The position numbers and the translations under genes were made by a program. A stretch of 37,095 nt of DNA from Streptomyces silaceus (GTDB taxonomy: Bacteria > Actinomycetota > Actinomycetes > Streptomycetales > Streptomycetaceae): contig NZ_LIRJ01000116.1 in the NCBI RefSeq assembly GCF_001419745.1, forward strand, positions 1 to 37,095, written 5' to 3'. Shown one piece after another: positions 18,303 through 25,031 of this stretch (the first letter of the stretch is position 1; each line of letters opens with the position of its first letter). Below the pieces are notes generated by a model, which did not search any database, had not been told where the DNA came from, and was given only the letters and a program-made list of their open reading frames with translations.

Positions 18303-18394
18303 GACGGAACGGTAGCCCGGGGCGGGGTCGCGAACGCGGAGGCCGGTCCACGAGGACTCCTTCCGGCCCTCTGCCCCGACAACGGCTCCGGAGT

Positions 18395-18435
18395 GTGTGC
18401 CCGCATTCGCCCGGGGCGGGCGAATGCGGGCACAC
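18395..18435. terminator. 19-bp perfect inverted repeat (terminator-like)
   Basis: Two 19-base arms (18395-18413 and 18417-18435) are perfectly complementary, with only GGG between them. It lies 80-120 bases past the stop of the alpha/beta hydrolase and about 93 bases before the OsmC start, both on the minus strand, so it most likely ends the hydrolase transcript. There is no U-run. Confidence 0.7.
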
Positions 18436-18515
18436 CTTGACGACATCGAGTGCCGTCAGGGACGTGCCGTACTGCCCGTACTGCTCTGACGGCCCGCCCT
18501 TACTGCGGCCCGTCC

Positions 18516-19247
18516 TTACTTAAGGTGCCGGTCGTAGAACCGGCCGCCGTCCTCCACCTCGAACCACGGGGTACCGGTGTGCCCGCCCAGGTTGGCGTGC
18601 AGCGTCTTCTCCTTGCTGGCGAAGGAGTCGTACAGATCCAGGGCCCGCTGCCGGGGATTCCCCTCGTCGTCCCACTGCAGCAGGAGCAGCAGCGGGATGG
18701 CGATCTGCCGGGCCTCCTCGCGCTGGGCGCGGGGCACGTAACCCCCGGCGAAGAAGCCGGCGGCCGCGATGCGCGGCTCGGCCACGGCGAGGCGGATGCC
18801 GAGGGCGGTCCACCCCGAGTACCCGACCGGGCCGCCGATCCCGGGCAGCGCGAGGAGGACGTCCAGGGTGGTCAGCCACTCCGGGGCCGCCTTCTCGACC
18901 AGCGGACCGATCAAGGACTCGAAGATCTCGTCGACCGGTTCGCCGGCCTGCATCGCCCGGCGGAGGTCGACGCGGACCTGCTCCTCGGCGGCGGAACGAG
19001 GGCGGTCGCCGCACCCGGCGGCGTCGATGGTGGCCACGGCATAGCCGTGCGCCGCGGTGTGCCGAGCGCGGGCCACCAGCCGGGGTTGCGCCTTGGGCAG
19101 GCCGTTGTTGTGGGCCATCAGGACCAGCGGAACCGGCGCGGACGCGGATGCGGATCCGGGCGTCCACAGTGTGCCGGGGATCTCGCCGAGGGTGAATTCG
19201 CGCTCGACGACACCGTCGTCGAGGCGCTGCTCAGAAGTGAAGTGCAT
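18516..19247 (-). CDS. alpha/beta hydrolase (dienelactone-hydrolase-like/acyl esterase)
   Basis: 243 residues, no signal peptide. The nucleophile elbow is GYSGW with S144 (G-x-S-x-G/W). An acid is likely near D193 (LLLLLQWDDEGNP) and the catalytic histidine is H223 (NLGGHTG). The oxyanion strand LVLMAHNNG is at 41-49. This fits cytoplasmic esterases/prolyl-oligopeptidase-like small hydrolases. ATG with GAAAGG upstream. The preceding intergenic stretch on the opposite side carries no intact gene. Substrate unknown; the gene appears monocistronic, closed by the 19-bp hairpin. Confidence 0.85.
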   Translation of the reverse strand: MHFTSEQRLDDGVVEREFTLGEIPGTLWTPGSASASAPVPLVLMAHNNGLPKAQPRLVARARHTAAHGYAVATIDAAGCGDRPRSAAEEQVRVDLRRAMQAGEPVDEIFESLIGPLVEKAAPEWLTTLDVLLALPGIGGPVGYSGWTALGIRLAVAEPRIAAAGFFAGGYVPRAQREEARQIAIPLLLLLQWDDEGNPRQRALDLYDSFASKEKTLHANLGGHTGTPWFEVEDGGRFYDRHLK

Positions 19248-19327
19248 GGTCGTGCCTTTCGGGAGTGCGCGTGAACGGCGCTCCCGGACGACCTATCGCC
19301 CGACCGTGACCCCGGAGGAGAGCACCC

Positions 19328-19387
19328 ATGTCGATACGTTCACGGGTACCACCTCCTCACTCTCTCGCACGGCCACCGGAAAGGTAG
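19328..19387 (+). CDS. possible 19-residue leader-type small ORF
   Basis: ATG preceded by GGAGGAG with a 9-base spacing, an excellent ribosome site, encodes a 19-residue basic, proline-rich peptide ending at TAG. It starts about 80 bases from the divergent hydrolase start. No intact gene follows it on the same strand, so a leader-peptide role has no visible target. It could equally be the relic of a lost gene's start. Confidence 0.22.
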   Translation: MSIRSRVPPPHSLARPPER

Positions 19388-19507
19388 CAGCGGCCACCGC
19401 GGGGCCGCCACCGAGTTTCCGGGCCCGCTGCTGCGCCTGTCTGGCCACCCTCTTGATCTAGCGGCCCTCCGGTCGGGGCAGCGACGCCGGTCCGCTACGG
19501 TCGCTCC

Positions 19508-19878
19508 GTGAGTGGTCCGGTACTGGTGATCGAGTTGGCTCAGGCAGTCCCGACTGCCACGCTCCAGCAGCTGCGCAAGCTCTTGAGTGATGCCTCGGCT
19601 CGCTGAGAGGAGAAGCGTGTCGGCGAGTACGACCTCCACGCCTCCGCGCCTTCTGCACCAGCCAGGTGGACCACGTGCTCACCGCTCTGCTCACTGCCGC
19701 GATCATGGACGTCATCGGCGGTGTCGTCACCATCGAACTGCGCGAGGACCAGGTGCCGATCGTCGCCGGCCTACCCGGAGTCCTCAGGATGGCGTCCGGC
19801 CCCTGCGCCGTCGCGTACGGCTCCTCGCAGTTCCTTCGTGCCTGGACCGAGGTGCCTGGATTTCGGCTCCTCACATAG
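19508..19878 (+). pseudogene. degenerate coding stretch, family not recognised
   Basis: Three short stretches in different frames look protein-like: GTG 19508-19606 (PVLVIELAQAVPTATLQQLRKLLSDASAR), then REEKRVGEYDLHAS around 19606-19645 in another frame, then 19666-19878 in a third frame (HVLTALLTAAIMDVIGGVVT ... QVPIVAGLPGVL). Read in order they suggest one gene of roughly 120 residues broken by two frameshifts. The last piece alone could be a 70-residue protein from GTG 19666, but no ribosome site supports it. I cannot assign a family. The rest of 19248-20018 shows no other gene. Confidence 0.3.
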
Positions 19879-19973
19879 CGGTTCGTCAGGCTGGACCGTT
19901 CCAGCGGGCCGGCAGCGCGGACTTGCCGTCCGTTTCCCCCACCCACGGTCACAGACAGGCCGAGAAAGCTATG

Positions 19974-20011
19974 GGGCGGGTGTGGGGTGCGCGCCCGCGC
20001 CACACCCGCCC
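19974..20011. terminator. terminator hairpin after vWA-protein gene
   Basis: A 12-bp perfect stem: GGGCGGGTGTGG (19974-19985) pairs with CCACACCCGCCC (20000-20011), 14-base loop. It begins 8 bases past the stop codon of the minus-strand vWA gene and is followed by TTTCGC on the plus strand. Confidence 0.8.
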
Positions 20012-20018
20012 TTTCGCG

Positions 20019-21077
20019 TCAGAGCATAATCAGCAGACGCGTATTCGGCTTCAGCTTTCGGTTCACCGAGCGGCTCTGCACGTATACCTCCAGCCTCGGG
20101 TTATTGCCCGCCTTCACCGAGACCGTTCCCTGAATTCCCGTGCCGAAGAGGAGGCTCCGCGCCGCGTCGCCCGTATAGGCGCGGTCGGTGTCCTTTTCGA
20201 CCACGATGACTTCCTTGTTCTGCTGTACCTGGGCTCGGGCGCCCAATTGGTAGTAGCAGGCGCCCCGTTCGTACGTCACGCCCGGGTGGGAATCGACGAA
20301 GGGGCGGATCTCGATTTCCTGGTCGACCTTCAGGAGGCGGTACTTGTCGGCCGGTATCGGTTCGAGGTTGGCCCGCACCTCGTCCACCGAGATGTCCTGG
20401 CCGACCGCGAACAGGTTCTTCGTGCCGCGCACGCCCTGCTCGCGGCCGCGCAGGAAGCTGGTCGCGGCGGCCCGCACCGTGCCGATCGCCTCCTCCACGC
20501 CCTTCTGCGAATCCGCGTCCCAGATCGCGATGTTGCCCGCAGGGAAGCCGTAGTTCTGGGCCGTGCGCTTGGCCAGCGAGTTCGGGACCAGGATCGCGGA
20601 CGTCCAGTGGCCCGGAAGGCCGCCCATCTTCGCCGTGATCCGGTCGAGCCAGGGGCCCAGGATCGTCATGTCGCCGTCGTGCCGCCTGTCTCCACCGGAG
20701 GCGTTCTCCTCGCCGTCCGTCACCACGATCTGGAGGAAGCTGTGCTCGCCGTACTCCTCCCAGATGTGACCGAGGTCGTCCAGGGACTTCACCGAAGCCT
20801 CGATGAGAGCCGTCGCGCCATTGTTGACCTGATACAGGCCGCGCATGGACGGAAGGTGCTTCACGTCCATGTCCCAGACCAGGTTTTCCACCCTGTGGTC
20901 GAAGGAATAGAGGCTGATCCGGGTCTCGTGACCCAGGCTGTCCGATTCCGCCTTCAAACCCGCCACGAACTCGTCCACCACGCGAATCAGTTGCGACTCG
21001 TGCGGACGCATCGAACCCGAGCAGTCCACCACCAGCGCCACGTGGTTCACCTTGTGCTGGATCCTGTTTGCGGACAT
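20019..21077 (-). CDS. cytoplasmic von Willebrand factor A (TerF/TerY-like) domain protein
   Basis: 352 residues, no signal peptide or membrane segment. Residues 12-24 (HVALVVDCSGSMR) hold the MIDAS D-x-S-x-S signature (D18, S20, S22), and the later LQIVVTDGEEN supplies the second MIDAS acidic loop. The vWA domain fills about residues 8-230; the C-terminal about 120 residues are a separate beta-rich domain. Related actinomycete vWA proteins accompany tellurite-resistance (Ter) or chaperone-like ATPases, but no ter gene is near, so the partner is unknown. ATG with GGGGGAG 8 bases upstream. A plausible promoter is at 21112-21140 and a strong terminator follows, so it is monocistronic. Confidence 0.82.
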   Translation of the reverse strand: MSANRIQHKVNHVALVVDCSGSMRPHESQLIRVVDEFVAGLKAESDSLGHETRISLYSFDHRVENLVWDMDVKHLPSMRGLYQVNNGATALIEASVKSLDDLGHIWEEYGEHSFLQIVVTDGEENASGGDRRHDGDMTILGPWLDRITAKMGGLPGHWTSAILVPNSLAKRTAQNYGFPAGNIAIWDADSQKGVEEAIGTVRAAATSFLRGREQGVRGTKNLFAVGQDISVDEVRANLEPIPADKYRLLKVDQEIEIRPFVDSHPGVTYERGACYYQLGARAQVQQNKEVIVVEKDTDRAYTGDAARSLLFGTGIQGTVSVKAGNNPRLEVYVQSRSVNRKLKPNTRLLIML

Positions 21078-21111
21078 GTTTGTGCTCCCCCTCTGAAGCT
21101 CCCCGAGTGAT

Positions 21112-21140
21112 GTATTCACACTAGAGGGAGGCACTGACAA
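21112..21140 (-). promoter_or_regulatory. candidate promoter of vWA-protein gene
   Basis: On the minus strand TTGTCA (21140-21135) and GAATAC (21117-21112) are 17 bases apart, close to vegetative -35 and -10 hexamers, and lie about 35 bases upstream of the start codon. Confidence 0.4.
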
Positions 21141-21179
21141 CGGAGCTTCGCGGCGACGCCGCGCACCGGCCCGTACCGG

Positions 21180-21641
21180 TCAGCCGCGCAGCAGCCGCGC
21201 CAGCGGCTCCCGGACGTCCTCGGGCACGAGGTTCAGGCCTGCGAACGCGTCGGCCGTCACCCACATCAACTCGTAGCTGTTGTCCGGGCCGTTCGCCTCG
21301 GCTTCCTCGCCGGAGAGGACGGCGCTGCCCCGCACGTCCTTCATGAGGTAGTAGCTGGCCGGCCGGCGGTTGTGCCGGCCGGTACACAGCAGCCGGTCGA
21401 TCCGGGCCTCGAGCGTCGTCTCTTCCCAGAGCTCGCGCAACGCCGCCTGCTCGGCGCTCTCGCCGTCCTCGACGTGCCCACCGGGCAGAATCGCGTAGGC
21501 GTGGCCGGGGCAGCTCGGCCCGCCCCGGCCTTCGTAGCGGCACATGACGCAATCCGCGGGCGCCTCCCTCTTGAGGAAGCGCCTCATCAGCAACACCCGC
21601 TGCCCATCAATGACTACGGCAACCGCCCTGGGGATCAACAC
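21180..21641 (-). CDS. Nudix hydrolase
   Basis: 153 residues from GTG 21641; the start is uncertain because no ribosome site is clear and the frame continues upstream to 21710. The Nudix box runs from G55 (GHVEDGE) through RELWEETTL, with the glycine before the final hydrophobic residue replaced by threonine (G-x5-E-x7-R-E-U-x-E-E-T-T-U); the metal-binding glutamates E73/E74 are kept. Such enzymes cleave nucleoside diphosphates linked to another moiety. Unusual here is a cysteine cluster before the box (C31-x-x-C34 and C44), which could hold a metal ion. Located just after a deacetylase gene on the same strand, with a gap of about 95 bases. Confidence 0.85.
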   Translation of the reverse strand: MLIPRAVAVVIDGQRVLLMRRFLKREAPADCVMCRYEGRGGPSCPGHAYAILPGGHVEDGESAEQAALRELWEETTLEARIDRLLCTGRHNRRPASYYLMKDVRGSAVLSGEEAEANGPDNSYELMWVTADAFAGLNLVPEDVREPLARLLRG

Positions 21642-21735
21642 ACGCCCATCATGACAGCAGCACGTCGTCCGGACCGTCCGAGGAGCGGGCCCGCGTCTTG
21701 GCAGCAGCACGTGACTACGCGCTGTGCGCAGGTGC

Positions 21736-22500
21736 TCAACGCACCGGGAAGCCGAAGGAGTAGCCCTGCTCCTTGAGCTGAGGGAGAAGGCGGCGCAGGG
21801 CCTCGACGGTCTGGGTACGGTCGCCGCCCGCGTCGTGGAACAGCAGCGTCGGCCCGTTGGGCAGTTCGCGCTCGACGGTGGCGACGATGGCGTCCGTGCC
21901 CGGACGTTCGAAGTCCTTGGTGTCGACGTTCCAGCCCAGCGGACGCATGCCGCGGGAGGCGGCGAGCTTGCGGCTGTGGGGAGTGAAGGCGCCGCCGGGC
22001 GCCCGGTAGTACATCGGCCGTACGCCCCCGGACGCCTTGGTGATCATGCGTTCGGCGTCGAGTATCTGCTTCGACTGGTAGGCGTCGGACTTCTTGTCCA
22101 TGCCGGTGTCGTGCGAGACCGAGTGGTCGCACAGCCGGTGCCCGGCCGCGACCACCTTCTTCACGAGGTCCGGGTGGGCCTGCGCCTGCGTGCCCACCAT
22201 GCAGAACGTGGCCTTGACCTCGTACTCCTTGAGCAGGTCCAGCACTTCGGGGGTCCACTTGGGGTCGGGGCCGTCGTCGATGGTGATGTTGACGCCGCGC
22301 TTGCCCGCGTCCGAGGCGTGCGCGATGGTCGCCGAGACCGGCTTGACGGAACTGCCCGGCGCGGCAGGCGCCTCCTCCTTCGGCGACGCGTCACCGGCCT
22401 GCGCGGTCCACACCGAGGCACCGACGGCGAGCATCGTCACGCCGAGCGCCGCCCCGATCGTCTTGCCGTACCAGCCCCGCCCACCGCTGTGCCGTGCCAT
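21736..22500 (-). CDS. secreted/membrane-anchored polysaccharide deacetylase (CE4)
   Basis: 254 residues. An N-terminal membrane segment (about 14-36, KTIGAALGVTMLAVGASVWTAQA) acts as signal peptide or anchor. The NodB homology domain has all five motifs: TIDDGPDP with D75 base and D76 metal ligand; metal histidines H126 and H130 (CDHSVSH); YRAPGG with R166; WNVDTKDF; and LLFHDAGG with catalytic H222. CE4 enzymes remove N-acetyl or O-acetyl groups from peptidoglycan, chitin or xylan outside the cytoplasm; peptidoglycan is the commonest substrate of such short actinomycete members. ATG with AAAGGGGCGG upstream. The gene faces no obvious regulator. Confidence 0.92.
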   Translation of the reverse strand: MARHSGGRGWYGKTIGAALGVTMLAVGASVWTAQAGDASPKEEAPAAPGSSVKPVSATIAHASDAGKRGVNITIDDGPDPKWTPEVLDLLKEYEVKATFCMVGTQAQAHPDLVKKVVAAGHRLCDHSVSHDTGMDKKSDAYQSKQILDAERMITKASGGVRPMYYRAPGGAFTPHSRKLAASRGMRPLGWNVDTKDFERPGTDAIVATVERELPNGPTLLFHDAGGDRTQTVEALRRLLPQLKEQGYSFGFPVR

Positions 22501-22589
22501 GTCCGCCCCTTTGCGCAGTTCCTCGCCGATCTCCGGTCACCTTGTGACCACCTGACAGGACGGAAGTCGGTGTCCAAGGGATCCGTCTG

Positions 22590-23138
22590 TTACTGATCAC
22601 GGACAATTCCGGGAGAGATCGCGGACAACTCCCGGGGATCGCTGGCCGGAAGCGTCACACTTGGCCCGAACTCGCCTGTTCCGACAGCACCCGACGACGT
22701 CCGGTGGCGTCCCGAGGTGGAGGCGATGTTGACGATGACACCTCCGCCGTTGCGGCGCAGCGAGGGGACCGCTGCCTTGATGCCGAGGAAGGTCCCCGTG
22801 AGATTGATGTCGAGGATGCGGTCCCACACCCGCTGATCAGTGCTCTCGATCGGGGCCGCGGGGTTCTGCACTCCGGCGTTGTTGACCACGACGGCCAGCG
22901 GGCCGAAGTCGTCCTCGGTCGCCGCGATCGCGGCTTCCCAGGACGTCTCGTCGGTGACGTCGAGACGTATGTACCGGGCGCGGTCCCCGAGTTCGGATGC
23001 GAGCGCGCGGCCCCGCTCCGCCGAGATCCCGGCGATCACGACGTTGGCGCCCTCGGCGTGGAAGGCACGGACGTGGCTGGCCCCCTGGCCGCCGGTTCCG
23101 CCGGTGACCAGCACGGTGCGGTGGTCGAAGCGTCCCAT
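22590..23138 (-). CDS. SDR-family protein missing the catalytic Tyr-Lys region
   Basis: 182 residues, against about 250 for classical SDRs. The cofactor part is normal: TGGTGGQG (12-19), D60-V61, NNAG (86-89), and the catalytic serine strand IVNIAST (S140). After residue 143 the sequence departs from the family: no Y-x-x-x-K pair follows, and the end ELSAISPGIVR resembles the segment normally about 40 residues beyond that pair. This suggests an in-frame internal deletion plus loss of the C terminus, so the enzyme is probably inactive. Start: ATG with GAAGAGGGGC upstream. Divergent from a TetR gene across two operator-like palindromes, so expression control may persist. Confidence 0.75.
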   Translation of the reverse strand: MGRFDHRTVLVTGGTGGQGASHVRAFHAEGANVVIAGISAERGRALASELGDRARYIRLDVTDETSWEAAIAATEDDFGPLAVVVNNAGVQNPAAPIESTDQRVWDRILDINLTGTFLGIKAAVPSLRRNGGGVIVNIASTSGRHRTSSGAVGTGEFGPSVTLPASDPRELSAISPGIVRDQ

Positions 23139-23168
23139 GAGATGCCCCTCTTCCCTGGTGGCGAGCTA

Positions 23169-23192
23169 GAGGTGAGCCGAGTGACTCGCCTC
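23169..23192. promoter_or_regulatory. TetR operator copy 1 (imperfect palindrome)
   Basis: Arms GAGGTGAGCCG and TGACTCGCCTC around a central AG; 8 of 11 positions pair. It matches the second copy (23216-23241) in length, centre and sequence, and lies about 31 bases upstream of the SDR start, so its occupancy would block the SDR promoter. Confidence 0.75.
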
Positions 23193-23215
23193 GCTTTCGA
23201 CCGTAGAGGCGCGCA

Positions 23216-23241
23216 CGAGGTGAGTCAAGTGACTCACCTCG
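23216..23241. promoter_or_regulatory. TetR operator copy 2 (perfect palindrome)
   Basis: Two 12-base arms, CGAGGTGAGTCA and TGACTCACCTCG, are perfectly complementary around AG. The site ends 14 bases before the TetR ATG, so the regulator probably represses its own gene as well as the divergent SDR gene. Confidence 0.85.
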
Positions 23242-23255
23242 CCTAGGATGGGGTG

Positions 23256-23888
23256 ATGACCACCGAGCCGTCGGCCTACCACCAGCGCGTCGCCGAACAG
23301 AAGCGGGCGGCGATCCTGCGCGCGGCCACCCGCCTGTTCCTGGACTCCGGGTACGACCGGACCTCCCTGGCCAAGATCGCCGAGGCCGCCGAGGTGTCGA
23401 AGGCGACCCTGTTCAAGCAGTTCCCGACCAAGGCGGCACTCTTCGACGCGATCGTCACCGCGTCCTGGCAGGCCGGTGACGGAGACGAGGAACCACCACC
23501 GGCGGGCGACCCGCGCGCCGGTCTCGCCCTGATCGGTCGGCGATACGTGGCGCTGCTCACCCGGCCGGACATGGCCGACCTGTTCCGGATCGTCATCGCC
23601 GAGCTGCCGCGCTTCCCGGAACTGGCCGAATCACAGTTCAACCGGGGCAAGATGCCCTACTTCGATTCGGTGCGCCGCTATCTGGAGTCCGAACGCGAAG
23701 CAGGCACGGTCGTCCTGGCCGATGCGGAACTGGCCGCCACCCAGTTCCTCGGCATGATCTCCAACTACGTGTTCTGGCCCCGCATGCTCCTGCCGCACTG
23801 GTCCCCCGACGGCGCGGCCATGGAGCACGTCGTCGACGAGGCCGTGGCCATGATGGACGCCCGGTACGCCGCGCCCGCCCGCGGCTGA
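23256..23888 (+). CDS. TetR-family transcriptional regulator
   Basis: 210 residues from the ATG at 23256 (a GTG codon directly precedes it and could also initiate). The HTH occupies about residues 16-62: AAILRAATRLFLDSGYDRTS, then AKIAEAAEVSKATLFKQFPTK, matching the TetR_N consensus closely. The remaining helical domain (RADLFRIVIAELPRFPEL type) is the TetR_C ligand and dimer part seen in AefR-like regulators. The ligand is unknown. It is transcribed divergently from the truncated SDR gene, with two near-identical palindromic operators in the 117-base gap, one perfect. A leader this short (14 bases from operator to start) suggests tight autorepression. Confidence 0.92.
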   Translation: MTTEPSAYHQRVAEQKRAAILRAATRLFLDSGYDRTSLAKIAEAAEVSKATLFKQFPTKAALFDAIVTASWQAGDGDEEPPPAGDPRAGLALIGRRYVALLTRPDMADLFRIVIAELPRFPELAESQFNRGKMPYFDSVRRYLESEREAGTVVLADAELAATQFLGMISNYVFWPRMLLPHWSPDGAAMEHVVDEAVAMMDARYAAPARG

Positions 23889-23942
23889 CACCGCACCGCG
23901 GCGGGGAGCGACCGCTCCTTGCATCCCCCATGCACCAGGCAA

Positions 23943-23981
23943 CGCCTCCCGCTCCCCCGGGCGGACAGAGGAGCGGAGGCG
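23943..23981. terminator. bidirectional terminator hairpin between convergent genes
   Basis: CGCCTCCCGCTCC (23943-23955) pairs with GGAGCGGAGGCG (23970-23981) with one bulged C. It lies between the TetR stop and the stop of the convergent hydrolase gene. Confidence 0.55.
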
Positions 23982-23998
23982 CGTACGGACGGGGAATC

Positions 23999-24880
23999 TC
24001 AGCGGGCCGCGAGGGCCCGGATCTCGTCGGCGATCAGCTTGGGGTCCTCTTCGGCCATGAAGTGACCGCAGGAGACCGTGCGATGCCGGAGGTCGTCGGC
24101 CCAGGCGCTCCACAGGCCCTGGGCGTGGTAGCCGAGCGCCGCGCCCCAGTCCTGCTGGAGGACGGTGACCGGCATGGCCAGCCGCGTGCCGAACTCCTTG
24201 TCGGCGGCGTCGTGTTCGACGTCCACACCGGCGGAGGCACGGTAGTCGGCGACGATGGACGGCACTGCCGCCGCGGACGCGGCGAGGTAGTGCTCGCGCA
24301 CGTCGGCGGGGATCGCGTCCGGGGCGTTCGTCCAGGCGTCGAGGAAGTGGGCGAAGAAGGCGTCGGCGGACGCCTGGATCATCTGCTCCGGCAGGCCCCG
24401 CGGCTGGGCCATCAGGTAGAGGTGGAAGCCGACCGCACCGGACACGCCGCGCAGGGCGTCCCACATGTCGAGGGTCGGCAGGACGTCGAGGAACAGTGCC
24501 TGGGACACGGTGTACGGGTGGTCCATCGCGGCGCGGAAGGCGACCAGGGCGCCGCGGTCGTGACCGGCCAGCGTGAAGCGGTCGTGCCCCAGCTCGGCGG
24601 CGAGACGGACGACGTCCCGGGCCATGGTCCGCTTCGCATAGACCTCCGGACCACTCTCGGCGGGCTTGTCGCTGGCGCCGTAGCCACGCAGGTCGGGGCA
24701 GATGACGGTGTGGTCGGCGGCGAGATCGGCGGCGACGTGACGCCACATCAGGTGGGTCTGCGGAAAACCGTGCAGCAGCACGACCGGGCTGCCGGTGCCG
24801 CCGACCGCGGCGTTCAGGGTGACGCCGTCGTCGACCGACACGCGGTGCTCGGTGAATCCGGGGATGCTCGGGTGTGTCAC
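23999..24880 (-). CDS. alpha/beta hydrolase, haloacetate-dehalogenase/epoxide-hydrolase-like
   Basis: 293 residues; GTG start with AGGAG 5-6 bases upstream. LLHGFPQTHLMWR (oxyanion HG-F-P), nucleophile aspartate D108 in GHDRG with R109, and catalytic H273 in CGHFM. This HDRG arrangement is shared by fluoroacetate dehalogenases and soluble epoxide hydrolases. However, the second substrate-carboxylate arginine of the dehalogenases (expected three residues after R109) is L112, and the halide-binding His-Trp pair is H153-L154. True defluorination is therefore doubtful; an epoxide or ester substrate is likelier. Divergent from a BTAD regulator with a 151-base gap. Confidence 0.83.
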   Translation of the reverse strand: MTHPSIPGFTEHRVSVDDGVTLNAAVGGTGSPVVLLHGFPQTHLMWRHVAADLAADHTVICPDLRGYGASDKPAESGPEVYAKRTMARDVVRLAAELGHDRFTLAGHDRGALVAFRAAMDHPYTVSQALFLDVLPTLDMWDALRGVSGAVGFHLYLMAQPRGLPEQMIQASADAFFAHFLDAWTNAPDAIPADVREHYLAASAAAVPSIVADYRASAGVDVEHDAADKEFGTRLAMPVTVLQQDWGAALGYHAQGLWSAWADDLRHRTVSCGHFMAEEDPKLIADEIRALAAR

Positions 24881-25031
24881 AGCGACTCCTGTGGCTCGTG
24901 GCAAAGTGGACGTCCCGGGCCTCGGTGATCCGGGCCGTTCGGGGACGTCACCCAGGTTGAGGGCCCCGGATCAGCGATCGATGAGCGGACGTGCGGCACC
25001 CCGGGGAGGCCGCCCGCGAAGGGACGAAGTC

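Noticed and set aside
19587..21110. Plus-strand 507-codon frame opposite the vWA gene
   Set aside because: Antisense to a gene with a MIDAS motif and good ribosome site; translation is Arg/His/Val-rich without any recognisable domain.
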